The notes under the pieces: model-generated | What the model saw: the letters and a program-made list of their open reading frames with translations, nothing else | Told to the model about the DNA's origin: nothing | Database searches by the model: none | Program-made: the position numbers and the translations under genes | From: an uncultured Bacteroidales bacterium | GTDB taxonomy: Bacteria > Bacteroidota > Bacteroidia > Bacteroidales > Bacteroidaceae | DNA length: 64,000 nucleotides | Assembly: GCA_902800305.1 (NCBI GenBank) | Contig: CADCDP010000006.1 | Coordinates: 1 to 64,000 of the forward strand | Reading direction: 5' to 3' | Shown: positions 36,210 to 44,306 of the stretch, piece by piece | How positions within the stretch are numbered: position 1 is the stretch's first letter | Layout of the letters: each line of letters starts with the position of its first letter

Positions 36210-36926
36210 ATGGAAGTAAAAAAATCGAAAAAAGCTGATCTCGAGAATCAGAAAGGCACAGGCCTACTCATCGGCTACATCACAGCACTCGCTGCTATGT
36301 TCGCCTGTTTCGAGTACACCACTCGCACGTATGAGGAGACTGACCAAGTTTACTCTGTGGCAACCTTTGTGTCTGAGGAGGAAGTTATCCCCATCACACA
36401 ACCTATCTTCGCTGCCGCTCCACCTCCACCAGCCGAGACTCCTGCTGTTGCAGAAATTCTTGACATCGTGGACAACAACCAGGACATCGAGGAAGAGAAA
36501 ATTGAATCTTCCGAGGATACCCACGAGGCTACTTCTGGCCCATCGGCTCCTGTTTCTGGTCCCGTTATGGCAGGTCCTCCAGCTCCTGTAGCAGAGGAGA
36601 GCGACGAAGGTGAAATCTTCGAAGTGGTAGAGCAGAACCCCATGTTCCCTGGTGGCGAAAAGGCACTCATGCAGTACCTCCAGAAGAACCTGAAGTATCC
36701 TGCTTCAGCTCAAGAGAACAACATCCAAGGTCGTGTAATGGTTCAGTTCGTGGTGAACAAGGACGGTTCTATCGTAGAACCCAAGGTGCTCCGTTCAGTT
36801 GACCCTGCCCTCGACAAGGAAGCCATGCGCGTTGTGACCTCTATGCCGAAGTGGACTCCGGGCAAACAGCGTGGTAAGACCGTGCGTGTACGTTTCACGC
36901 TCCCAGTTACCTTCCGCTTGCAGTAA
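36210..36926 (+). CDS. tonB: TonB-family energy transducer
   Basis: 238 residues. One N-terminal membrane span (about 20-36, LLIGYITALAAMFACFEY) is followed by a Pro/Ala/Glu-rich periplasmic spacer (APPPPAETP; SGPVMAGPPAP). The TonB C-terminal domain (about 150-238) has FPGGEKALMQYLQKNLKYPA, NIQGRVMVQFVVNKDGSI, MRVVTSMPKWTPGKQRGK and VRFTLPVTFRLQ. It would carry energy from an ExbB-ExbD motor (39-42 kb) to TonB-dependent receptors such as the two SusC proteins here. A strong terminator follows, so it is a single-gene unit. Confidence 0.92.
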   Translation: MEVKKSKKADLENQKGTGLLIGYITALAAMFACFEYTTRTYEETDQVYSVATFVSEEEVIPITQPIFAAAPPPPAETPAVAEILDIVDNNQDIEEEKIESSEDTHEATSGPSAPVSGPVMAGPPAPVAEESDEGEIFEVVEQNPMFPGGEKALMQYLQKNLKYPASAQENNIQGRVMVQFVVNKDGSIVEPKVLRSVDPALDKEAMRVVTSMPKWTPGKQRGKTVRVRFTLPVTFRLQ

Positions 36927-36947
36927 ATCGACAGCATTCGTATAAAC

Positions 36948-36984
36948 AAAGCCGCACAACACACTCGTGCTGTGCGGCTTTTTT
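36948..36984 (+). terminator. Rho-independent terminator after tonB
   Basis: AAAGCCGCACAACAC pairs with GTGCTGTGCGGCTTT, allowing one mismatch, then TTTTT. Confidence 0.9.
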
Positions 36985-37039
36985 GTATAACTTCTTCACG
37001 GCACCCTCTGCCGAGAAGACATTTAACACATTATATAAT

Positions 37040-38008
37040 ATGTACACAATAGCAGAACTCACCGAGAAAATCAACATAGCCGTTGAGCGCATCCAGTACA
37101 ACGACGACCCGAAAAACCTATATGACCCCATCCGCTACATCCTCTCCATCGGTGGGAAGCGCATCCGTCCCCTGCTGATGCTTTTGGGCTACAACCTCTA
37201 CAAGGAGCAGGTGGATGACATTATGAACAATGCTATCGCTCTGGAAACCTACCACAACTTCACGCTGTTGCACGACGACCTGATGGATAAGAGCGACTTG
37301 CGGAGAGGCAACCCGACGGTACACAAGAAGTGGAACGAAAATGCCGCCATCCTTTCGGGTGACACCATGCTCATCATGGCTTATCAGTTGTTCAACCAAG
37401 GCATGAAGAACGATGAAGCATGGACAGCCTTCATCGAAGCGACGTTAGGCGTGTGTGAGGGTCAGCAGTTCGACATCGACTTCGAGACTCGCAATGACGT
37501 GACCGAAGCGGAATACATGGAGATGATTCGTCTAAAGACCTCCCTGCTGTTGGGTTATGCGCTGAAGATAGGTGCCCTGTTGGGTGGTGCAGATGCCGAA
37601 GATGTGGCTCACCTCTACACCTTCGGCGAGAAAATGGGTTTGGCCTTCCAGTTGCAAGACGACTGGCTCGATGTGTATGGCGACCCCAACACCTTCAAGA
37701 AGAAACTAGGTGGCGACATCGTGGACAATAAGAAGACCTTCATGCTCATCAATGCCCTGCAACGTGCCAATGCCGAGCAACGCGCCGAACTCGACCGATG
37801 GATAGCCACCACCGACGGCAACCCCGAAGAGAAAATCGCCGCCGTTACACATATATATAATATAATAGGCATCGGCCAGCTCGCCCAAGAGAAAATCGAA
37901 GCACTTTTTGCCGAGTCGCTCCAGAGCCTCGACCTAGTGAAAGTGGCAGAAGAGAAGAAAGCCGAACTGAGAGTTTTTGCCAACCGCCTTCTTGGCCGCA
38001 AGTACTAA
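37040..38008 (+). CDS. Polyprenyl (isoprenoid) diphosphate synthase
   Basis: 322 residues from ATG 37040; the longer frame from 36983 begins in the tonB terminator and is not credible. It condenses isopentenyl units onto allylic diphosphates in the cytoplasm, supplying quinone tails or carrier lipids. Visible motifs are GGKRIRPLLMLLG, the first Asp-rich motif HDDLMDKSDLRRG, the second Asp-rich motif FQLQDDWLDVYGD, and GGDIVDNKKTFM with the conserved Lys. The residue before the first Asp-rich motif does not let me fix product chain length. The 3' side holds the 23-bp GC-rich array. Confidence 0.9.
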   Translation: MYTIAELTEKINIAVERIQYNDDPKNLYDPIRYILSIGGKRIRPLLMLLGYNLYKEQVDDIMNNAIALETYHNFTLLHDDLMDKSDLRRGNPTVHKKWNENAAILSGDTMLIMAYQLFNQGMKNDEAWTAFIEATLGVCEGQQFDIDFETRNDVTEAEYMEMIRLKTSLLLGYALKIGALLGGADAEDVAHLYTFGEKMGLAFQLQDDWLDVYGDPNTFKKKLGGDIVDNKKTFMLINALQRANAEQRAELDRWIATTDGNPEEKIAAVTHIYNIIGIGQLAQEKIEALFAESLQSLDLVKVAEEKKAELRVFANRLLGRKY

Positions 38009-38060
38009 ATGCCCCATGAAAGGTACATTCAAACAGCTTCCCTCGTAGCCTCAGAATCGC

Positions 38061-38129
38061 ACCCGTCGGGTACGACCAACCGCACCCGACGGGTACGGCG
38101 CATCGGACCCGACGGGTGCGGTTTGGGGG
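38061..38129. repeat. 23-bp tandem array with palindromic ACCCGnCGGGT cores
   Basis: Cores lie at 38061-38071, 38084-38094 and 38107-38117, exactly 23 bases apart. Each core is an 11-base palindrome with a central T or A. It lies between the polyprenyl synthase stop and the tatD start. Confidence 0.9.
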
Positions 38130-38181
38130 TTGCCTTTGCACCTGTTTTGATACACCGCCTATTACCCATTCGACAACAACG

Positions 38182-38997
38182 ATGATAGACACTCACGCCC
38201 ACCTCGATGGTCCCGAATTTGCCGACGACCTCGAAGCAGTCATCCAACGTGCCAAAGATGCCGGCATCCAGAAAATCTTCGTGCCGGGCATCTGCCTGAA
38301 GGACACTCCCCACCTGCTCGATGTCTGCCAAGCCCATGCTGGCTACCTCTACCCCATGATTGGTCTCCATCCAGAAAACATCATGGACGAAGACTACCAC
38401 CATGTGCTTGACCAGTTGGAACACATCATCAGCCAAACCCAAGAGAACCATCAAGCCCCCTCCCCCATCATCGCCATCGGGGAAGTCGGTCTCGACTTCT
38501 ATTGGGACGACACCCACAAGCAGGAACAGTTGGAAGTTTTCGAGCGACAAATCCAATGGGCAGAGAAATACGACCTACCTCTGATGATACATAGCCGAAA
38601 TGCCCACGCCGAACTGACGGAAACGATGGAACGGCATCGGGGCAGCAACCTAAGAGGCGTCTTCCACTGCTTCACTGGCACCGACGACGAAGCACATGAC
38701 CTGCTCACCTTTCCGGGTTTCATGCTGGGCATCGGTGGAGTGCTCACCTTCAAAAAGTCAAAACTCCCAGATGTAGTGAAGAACAGCATTCCGCTGTCGA
38801 GAATTGTCCTCGAAACCGACTCTCCCTACATGGCACCCACCCCCAACAGGGGTAAAAGAAACGAAAGTGCATTTGTAAAATTTGTGGCAGAAAAGCTTTC
38901 CGAGGTTTTTGACACAGATTTCGACACAATTGTACATCAAACCACAAAAAATGCGTTAAAAGTATTCGAAAAAGTAACTTTTTTTGATAAAAAATAA
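38182..38997 (+). CDS. TatD-family metal-dependent deoxyribonuclease
   Basis: 271 residues from ATG 38182, so the protein starts MIDTHAHLD as in the family; the longer frame from 38116 runs through the repeat array. TatD enzymes are cytoplasmic two-metal nucleases linked to DNA repair and processing. Metal ligands are visible in order: THAHLD, GEVGLDFYW, MIHSRNAH, HCFTGTDDE and ETDSPYMAPTPNRG. The length is normal. The gene is followed by the tRNA-Ser unit. Confidence 0.9.
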   Translation: MIDTHAHLDGPEFADDLEAVIQRAKDAGIQKIFVPGICLKDTPHLLDVCQAHAGYLYPMIGLHPENIMDEDYHHVLDQLEHIISQTQENHQAPSPIIAIGEVGLDFYWDDTHKQEQLEVFERQIQWAEKYDLPLMIHSRNAHAELTETMERHRGSNLRGVFHCFTGTDDEAHDLLTFPGFMLGIGGVLTFKKSKLPDVVKNSIPLSRIVLETDSPYMAPTPNRGKRNESAFVKFVAEKLSEVFDTDFDTIVHQTTKNALKVFEKVTFFDKK

Positions 38998-39126
38998 AAG
39001 TTTCCTCGATTTTACGTTTATTGATAAGAAAAAAATTATTATTTTTGTCTCGAATTATGGGGTACGATGTTTCTTTCAGCGAAAAACACCCTGTATTTGC
39101 AAGGTACAAAAGCCCTATTTGATGAA

Positions 39127-39214
39127 GGAGAGATGCTCGAGTGGCTGAAGAGGCACGCCTGGAAAGCGTGTATACGTCAAAAGCGTATCCGGGGTTCGAA
39201 TCCCCGTCTCTCCG
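39127..39214 (+). tRNA. tRNA-Ser (anticodon GGA)
   Basis: The acceptor stem GGAGAGA (39127-39133) pairs with TCTCTCC (39207-39213), with discriminator G. The anticodon loop CTGGAAA gives GGA. A long class-II variable arm (TGTATACGTCAAAAGCGTA) and the T-arm GGGGTTCGAATCCCC are present. The 3' end is followed by CA, not an encoded CCA. Confidence 0.95.
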
Positions 39215-39338
39215 CAAGGGGATAGGCGAAGTGAAAACGGAGCCAATCAACTTGAGGAAGCAAGGGGATAGGCGAAGTGAAAACGGAGCCAATCAACTTG
39301 AGGAAGCAAGGGGATAGGCGAAGTGAAAACGGAGCCAA
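39214..39338. repeat. 46-bp tandem array directly after tRNA-Ser
   Basis: Two full identical 46-bp units (39214-39259 and 39260-39305) and a 33-bp partial third (39306-39338). The unit starts GCAAGGGGATAGGCG, and its first base is the tRNA discriminator. 46 is twice the 23-bp period seen in other arrays of this window. Confidence 0.9.
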
Positions 39339-39413
39339 CCTTTATATAAATAAAGTAAATAGTAAATAACAAAAAAAATTAAATAATTTATTAATCTTAA
39401 AATTTTCAACACA

Positions 39414-40241
39414 ATGAAAAAAATTTTTGCAATCATTGCATTGATGGGTGTGTTTACATTTGGTATGACACAAACCGCTTCAGCTCAGGACGAGACAGCA
39501 GACTCTGCAGCAACTGAGCAGGTTGATTCAGCAGCCGTTGACTCTGCAGCAGCCGCAGCTCCTGTAATGGACGAAGAGCCAGTTGAGTCAGAGCCAGTTG
39601 AGACTGGTATGTACAAAACAATCAAGACGAAGTTCATCGAAGGTTCTGCAGGCTTCATGGCACTCGTAGCCGTTGCCCTCATCCTGGGTCTTGCATTCTG
39701 TATCGAGCGTATCATCTACCTCGCACTCTCAAAGGTGAACACTGTGAAACTGATTGAAGATGTTGAAAACGCACTTCTGAAGAAGGGTGACCTTGAAGGT
39801 GCAAAGGCTATCGCACGCGACACTCGCGGTCCTATCGCTTCTATCTTCTATCAGGGTCTTACTCGTCTGAACGACGGTGCTGACGCTGTTGAGAAGTCAG
39901 TCGTAGCTTATGGTGCCGTTCAGGCTTCTAAGCTGGAAAGCGGTTGCTCTTGGATTACCCTCTTCATCGGTATGGCTCCATCTCTCGGATTCTTGGGAAC
40001 TGTGATCGGTATGGTGCAGGCATTCGACGACATCCAGGCTGCAGGTGACATCTCTCCAACAGTCGTTGCAGGAGGTATGAAGGTGGCCCTTTTGACAACT
40101 ATCTTCGGTATCGTCGTTGCCCTTATTCTTCAGGTATTCTACAACTACATTCTTGCTGAAATCGAAGGTCTTACTGCTAAGATGGAAGACTCCACCATTT
40201 CTCTCCTTGACATCGTTGCAAAGTACAGCAACAAGAAGTAA
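39414..40241 (+). CDS. exbB: ExbB/TolQ/MotA-type proton channel subunit
   Basis: 275 residues. The start is an apparent signal peptide (MKKIFAIIALMGVFTFGMTQ, ending SAQ) and an Ala/Ser/Glu-rich linker, then a membrane span (about 83-103). A cytoplasmic helical part (KKGDLEGAKAIARDTRGPIA) and two further spans carry the family core GMAPSLGFLGTVIGMVQAF and GGMKVALLTTIFGIVVALIL. It is the inner-membrane motor stator that powers TonB. The cleavable-looking N-terminus is common in Bacteroidetes ExbB. First gene of a four-gene operon with an unknown membrane protein and two ExbD genes. Confidence 0.92.
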   Translation: MKKIFAIIALMGVFTFGMTQTASAQDETADSAATEQVDSAAVDSAAAAAPVMDEEPVESEPVETGMYKTIKTKFIEGSAGFMALVAVALILGLAFCIERIIYLALSKVNTVKLIEDVENALLKKGDLEGAKAIARDTRGPIASIFYQGLTRLNDGADAVEKSVVAYGAVQASKLESGCSWITLFIGMAPSLGFLGTVIGMVQAFDDIQAAGDISPTVVAGGMKVALLTTIFGIVVALILQVFYNYILAEIEGLTAKMEDSTISLLDIVAKYSNKK

Positions 40242-40292
40242 TTAGGGGACTCTTTAACATCAGTCACTAACTAATTAAAAAGGAGATACAAA

Positions 40293-40805
40293 ATGAATAA
40301 TACACAAATAATAAGCGCACAGGATAAGGTGGAGAAAATCTCCAAGATTACACTGTGGGTGCTCATCGGCATCACCATTGTGGTCATGGCTCTCTTCCTC
40401 CTCGTAGGCTACGACAACAAGTACGAGGAAAATCCTAACTTCAACGACCCACAGCTTACCGACCTCTTGATTGTTTGGACTTACATCCTCATCGGAGCAG
40501 CCTGCGTCGCCACGATTGGAGCCGTTATCTATGGTTTCGTCAATGGCAGCAACAAGTCTAAGAACGAAGACATTGGCATGGCAAGCAAGGCTGGTCTCAT
40601 CGCATGGGGCACATTCATCGTGTCAATCATCATCGGTCTTGTTATGGGTTTCGCAGGCAAGGACGAAGTGCTCCTCATCAACGGTAAAGATTGGAACGTA
40701 CCATCCGACATCATTCTGACGGACATGTCTATGGTTTCTATCCTCATCCTGACGATAGTAACCGTTGCAGCCACTGTCTTCAGCATGGTAACTAACAAGA
40801 AGTAA
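40293..40805 (+). CDS. Unknown four-span membrane protein in the exb operon
   Basis: 170 residues, family not recognised by name. Four hydrophobic segments are seen (about 22-43, 57-84, 100-125, 146-167), with a long polar loop GYDNKYEENPNFNDPQLTD after the first and GKDEVLLINGKDWNVPSD before the last. It lies 51 bases after exbB and 24 bases before exbD, so it is almost certainly co-expressed with them. It is probably an accessory subunit of the motor, though this is inferred only from position. Confidence 0.8.
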   Translation: MNNTQIISAQDKVEKISKITLWVLIGITIVVMALFLLVGYDNKYEENPNFNDPQLTDLLIVWTYILIGAACVATIGAVIYGFVNGSNKSKNEDIGMASKAGLIAWGTFIVSIIIGLVMGFAGKDEVLLINGKDWNVPSDIILTDMSMVSILILTIVTVAATVFSMVTNKK

Positions 40806-40829
40806 TAAACCTTTAACTCAGAGCAAAAT

Positions 40830-41420
40830 ATGGGAAAGAAAAGAAAAATGCCAGGACTGAACACCAGTTCGACCGCAGACATCTCATTCATGTTGCTCAT
40901 CTTCTTCCTTGTAACAACGTCTATGGACACCGACCAGGGCTTGGCACGTACACTGCCCAAACCCCCAGAGGATGACCAGCAGAACAACGAAATCAAGGTA
41001 AAGGAACGTAATATTCTCAACATCCGTATCAACAAGGACAACTACGTGATGATTGGCGACGATTACGCCTCGCTTGCCGACATTAAGGAGAGAGCTAAAG
41101 AGTTTATCAAGAACGAGGAAAACAGACCTAATCTGCCAGAGCTGAAGCCCAAGAAGATCAAGGGATTAGGCAAGACAATGATGGTGACAGAAAACCACGT
41201 CATTTCTGTGCAGACCGACCGCGGTACCGACTACGGAGTTTATTTCGCCGTACAGGACGCCCTCGTTACAGCCTACAACGAACTTCGTGACGAACTGGCC
41301 AAAGCTGAGTTTGGTTTCAAGTACGAATTCCTGACAGATGACCAGCAGAAAGCCATCCGCGAAGTCTATCCACAGAAGATATCTGAGGCAGAACCAAAGA
41401 AATATGGAGGACAAAAGTAA
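40830..41420 (+). CDS. exbD: ExbD/TolR-type biopolymer transport protein (first copy)
   Basis: 196 residues. A short cytoplasmic start (MGKKRKMPGLNTSSTADISF) leads to one membrane span (MLLIFFLVTTSMDT), in which the family Asp (ADISFM) is the proton-carrying residue. A periplasmic domain follows (residues about 40-196). It is longer than classical ExbD (about 140). The stop overlaps the start of the second ExbD gene (ATGA type overlap). Confidence 0.9.
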   Translation: MGKKRKMPGLNTSSTADISFMLLIFFLVTTSMDTDQGLARTLPKPPEDDQQNNEIKVKERNILNIRINKDNYVMIGDDYASLADIKERAKEFIKNEENRPNLPELKPKKIKGLGKTMMVTENHVISVQTDRGTDYGVYFAVQDALVTAYNELRDELAKAEFGFKYEFLTDDQQKAIREVYPQKISEAEPKKYGGQK

Positions 41421-41887
41421 TGAGTAGATTTAACAAAGGCGAAGGCAGAGAAATGCCTGAGATGAACACCTCATCTCTCCCCGACTTGATCTTCACCATC
41501 CTGTTCTTCTTCATGATGGTAACCACCATGCGTGAAGTGACGCTGAAGGTGAAATTCGAGAAGCCCATCGGTACGCAGTTGGAGAAGCTGGCTCGTAAGT
41601 CTTGTACTTCCTTCATCTACATTGGTCAGCCAACAGATGCGTTAAGGGGTCAGTTCGGTTCAGCCCACCGTATTCAGTTGAACGACAAATACGCTGAGGC
41701 ACCCGAAATCTACGACTACGTCATGGCTGACCGTGCCGAGTTGGCAGAGTCCGACAAACCTTTCTACACCGTGTCACTCAAAGTGGACCACCACACTCCA
41801 ATGGGTATCATCACCGACGTGAAGCAGGTGCTCCGTAAGGCTTACGCACTCAAGATTGTTTACTCGGCCAACAAGAAACAAGACTAA
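41420..41887 (+). CDS. ExbD/TolR-type biopolymer transport protein (second copy)
   Basis: 155 residues. It has the same layout as the first copy: MPEMNTSSLPDLIFTILFFF with the conserved Asp in LPDLIF, one span, then a periplasmic part ending AYALKIVYSANKKQD. Two unlike ExbD proteins suggest a hetero-oligomeric motor, as seen in other Bacteroidetes. It closes the operon; a terminator follows within 25 bases. Confidence 0.9.
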   Translation: MSRFNKGEGREMPEMNTSSLPDLIFTILFFFMMVTTMREVTLKVKFEKPIGTQLEKLARKSCTSFIYIGQPTDALRGQFGSAHRIQLNDKYAEAPEIYDYVMADRAELAESDKPFYTVSLKVDHHTPMGIITDVKQVLRKAYALKIVYSANKKQD

Positions 41888-41906
41888 CATATTTTTCAAT
41901 AAAAGG

Positions 41907-41938
41907 AGAGCGACTTTTTCGGAAGTCGCTCTTTTTTT
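41907..41938 (+). terminator. Rho-independent terminator of the exb operon
   Basis: GAGCGACTT pairs with AAGTCGCTC across a short loop, then TTTTTTT. Confidence 0.9.
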
Positions 41939-41939
41939 G

Positions 41940-41948
41940 TACCTTTGC
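41940..41948 (+). promoter_or_regulatory. Promoter -7 box of the ABC exporter remnant
   Basis: TACCTTTGC follows the exb terminator at once and lies about 50 bases before ATG 41998. Confidence 0.65.
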
Positions 41949-41997
41949 AAACGATTTTCTTCCTAATAGACAAATCGTCTCAACACCCAATAAAACC

Positions 41998-42716
41998 ATG
42001 AATCTTATCACCCTCATGCGCAAGATTGCGCCATACGTTCGTCCCTACCGTTGGCTGGTGGTCGCCACCTTGGTGCTCACCCTCATTGGTTCGCTCATCG
42101 CACAGGTCAATGCTGTTGTGCTCGACCGTACCGTCGATGCCATCAACGCCCTCGTCGTGCCCGAAGGTTTCGAATGGAGCAAGGCAGCCCACATCCTCAC
42201 CATCATCAGCGTCATTCTTTTAGGCAAGGAATTCTTAGCAGCCATCATCCGTTATGCCCAAAACTACTATGGCGAACGTATGCGCATCCTCGTCAGCAAA
42301 GACCTCTCGCAAGCCGTAGTTGACCGCATCCTCAGCTACCGAATGGCGTTCTTCTCCCGTTCGGGTAATGAGACAGGCAAGCTACAAACCCGCATCGACC
42401 AAGGCGTGGGAAGCCTCTCCGTCACCGTACAGAGCGTCTTCATCGACCTGCTACCCTCGATGCCGTCGCCACCGAGCAATTCAAAGCCTCCATCGATGCC
42501 ATCAAGCGCGACCGCACCGTCATCATCATCAGTCACAGCATCAGCCAAATTATTGATTCCGACATGGTTTATGCCCTCAAGGACGGACGTGTGGAACAAT
42601 CGGGAAGTCCCGACGAACTCTACCAGAAAGGTGGTGTCTATAAAGACATTGTCGATGCCTCTGCCCGTAGCCTCAACATCGACAAACTCGCCCACACCCT
42701 CCTTCCACAGCCCTAA
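41998..42716 (+). pseudogene. ABC exporter with large internal deletion
   Basis: Residues 1 to about 153 are a normal ABC-exporter membrane region start (MNLITLMRKIAPYVRPYRWL ... GNETGKLQTRIDQGVGSL, VQSVFIDLL). Near 42458 the sequence jumps, one frame away, to the end of an ATPase domain: LDAVATEQFKASIDAIKRD, then TVIIISHSISQIIDSDMVYA and YQKGGVYKDIVDASARSL, ending at TAA 42714-42716. The remaining spans, Walker A, Q-loop, signature and Walker B are missing (roughly 1 kb lost). Only the D-loop and H-loop His remain. Read in the original frame the product continues as Ser/Pro-rich nonsense to 42756. The promoter is still intact. Confidence 0.85.
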
Positions 42717-42969
42717 ATTCTTTTACCCCACAGCCATCATTCCCCCTGCAACGTAGTTGTTCGCCCCTCCTTCTATCCATCAGATGCGGTTTGCAAGTGG
42801 CACCTCTTGAGTCATGGCTTACCATTGTAACCCTAATCCGCAATTCCTGTTGTCACCATACCCGTGTATGGAACACACAAAACACTATACGTCTGATGCT
42901 TCCCAACCGTATGGCTGGCAGCTGGAAGAGCGAACCGCAGTGGCGATAGATACAATATACAACTCCGAG
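42717..42969. other. Non-coding stretch after the ABC remnant
   Basis: No supported gene. An 88-codon frame (42814-43080) exists but has no ribosome site and no coding character. Confidence 0.4.
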
Positions 42970-43003
42970 GCGGGCGAGGATGTGCCTTTCCATCCTCGCC
43001 CGC
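42970..43003. promoter_or_regulatory. GC-rich 13-bp perfect hairpin upstream of the sigma factor
   Basis: GCGGGCGAGGATG (42970-42982) and CATCCTCGCCCGC (42991-43003) form a perfect stem with an 8-base loop, about 100 bases before ATG 43106. No T-run of terminator length follows (TTTCGG). Possible terminator for upstream transcripts or a leader element of the sigma operon. Confidence 0.55.
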
Positions 43004-43105
43004 TTTCGGTAGTGGAAATAGTGCAGAAAGAAAAAAATACAGGAAAATCAAAAAAAGTTGCGATTTCTTGTTTAATTTAGGCAAAGTTGTTCGTTATATA
43101 AGTGT

Positions 43106-43603
43106 ATGACACAAGAAGAGTTCACATATAGGGCAAATGGAATGCGGACAAAGGCGATGTCGCAGGCAGAGAAGTTCGGGTATTCCCAGGAGGATGCTGA
43201 AGACATTGCGCAGGACGTGATGCTTCGGCTATGGAGCCTGCACGAGCAACTTAGAGACGCGGCTCATCTGAAAGCATCCACAACCATCACGACAAAACAC
43301 ATGTGCATAGACAGATGGCGCACGACGCATCAGCACCTAAAGATAGACAATGCGATGTCGATTGTTGATGAGGACACGCTGCACGACCAACAGGAATACG
43401 AGGAACTGGAGAAATGGCTGGACGAACAAATTGGCAGCCTGCCTTCCACATCGGGAATGGTGCTGCGGATGCGTCAGCTGGAGCATCGGGAACTGAGCGA
43501 GATTGCCGACATCTTAGGCATACGGCAGACATCCGTCTCCACACTGCTCTCACGGGCACGACACGAATTGATTAACAAACTAAAGAGGAGAAAACAACAA
43601 TGA
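43106..43603 (+). CDS. ECF-type RNA polymerase sigma factor
   Basis: 165 residues. Region 2 (about 5-70: FGYSQEDAEDIAQDVMLRLW, then KHMCIDRWR) binds core polymerase and the -10 element. Region 4 (about 105-160: LPSTSGMVLRMRQLEHRELS, EIADILGIRQTSVSTLLSRA) is the helix-turn-helix. The gene overlaps the following membrane protein gene by 4 bases, the usual sigma/anti-sigma arrangement. It likely controls this operon. Confidence 0.92.
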   Translation: MTQEEFTYRANGMRTKAMSQAEKFGYSQEDAEDIAQDVMLRLWSLHEQLRDAAHLKASTTITTKHMCIDRWRTTHQHLKIDNAMSIVDEDTLHDQQEYEELEKWLDEQIGSLPSTSGMVLRMRQLEHRELSEIADILGIRQTSVSTLLSRARHELINKLKRRKQQ

Positions 43604-44283
43604 AAAGACAGAATGACAAACAGGAAATAACTCTACTGATCAGCAAGTTCATGGCTGGTGAGACGAGCGTGGCCGAGGAACAGATGCTGGCACAATACTT
43701 CCGCACACACGAGGTGGGCGAAGACTGGGTGGAATATAAGGAAATGTTTGCGCTGTTCGACAGCGGTGAGGTAGATATTGAACTGGAAGCCGACACGTCA
43801 GAACAACTTAACAACGGTGACGGCGGGAAGATCAGGATGCTTCCCAAGGTTGTCAAGGAAAAGCCAAAGATAGTTGCACTCAGATGGTTGGCTGCAACTG
43901 CCGCGTGCGCATTACTGTTGATAGGTTTCTTCACAATGATGAATAATAGCGAACCTGTCACAGAGTCACCACAAATTGCACATGTTAGCGATTCGGTAGA
44001 AGTGAAGCCGTCTGTGGTGACACCTACCGTCACACACAAAGAGACTTTGGCTAAGACCCCGCAGCAGAAGCAAAGACCTCGGAGAAAGCGTAGCAACCAA
44101 GTGAAACCACAAGAAGCGAATGTCAAGTATATGACAGACGAGATGGTTGACCAGCTGCTTGCAAAGAATCATCAGGCAAGCGCAGAACAGTCAGTAGCCG
44201 ACTACCAAGAGGTAGAAAACGAAATAAAGAGACGAGGTGAACAACTCACCAACGATTTGCTTGCCTTCGCAACAAACAATTAG
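43600..44283 (+). CDS. Putative anti-sigma factor (single-span membrane protein)
   Basis: 227 residues. The N-terminal cytoplasmic part (1-90: ITLLISKFMAGETSVAEEQM, LAQYFRTH) has the short helical look of Bacteroidetes anti-sigma regions. One membrane span follows (about 95-113, LRWLAATAACALLLIGFF). A basic Pro/Gln-rich periplasmic part (QQKQRPRRKRSNQ) leads to a helical tail. It is translationally coupled to the ECF sigma gene, which is the basis for the anti-sigma call. No FecR domain is recognisable. Confidence 0.7.
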   Translation: MKRQNDKQEITLLISKFMAGETSVAEEQMLAQYFRTHEVGEDWVEYKEMFALFDSGEVDIELEADTSEQLNNGDGGKIRMLPKVVKEKPKIVALRWLAATAACALLLIGFFTMMNNSEPVTESPQIAHVSDSVEVKPSVVTPTVTHKETLAKTPQQKQRPRRKRSNQVKPQEANVKYMTDEMVDQLLAKNHQASAEQSVADYQEVENEIKRRGEQLTNDLLAFATNN

Positions 44284-44306
44284 CAACAAATAAAAAAATA
44301 ACAAAT

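Noticed and set aside
36983..37039. N-terminal extension of the polyprenyl synthase frame
   Set aside because: It starts inside the tonB terminator; ATG 37040 gives the normal family start.
38116..38181. N-terminal extension of TatD
   Set aside because: It overlaps the 23-bp repeat array; family members start at the MIDTHAHLD Met.
39127..39338. tRNA-Ser as integration site of a mobile element
   Set aside because: No integrase, no separate att copy and no foreign genes follow; only tandem units are seen.
42814..43080. 88-codon plus-strand frame before the sigma factor
   Set aside because: No ribosome site, runs through the GC-rich hairpin, and the peptide has no coding character.
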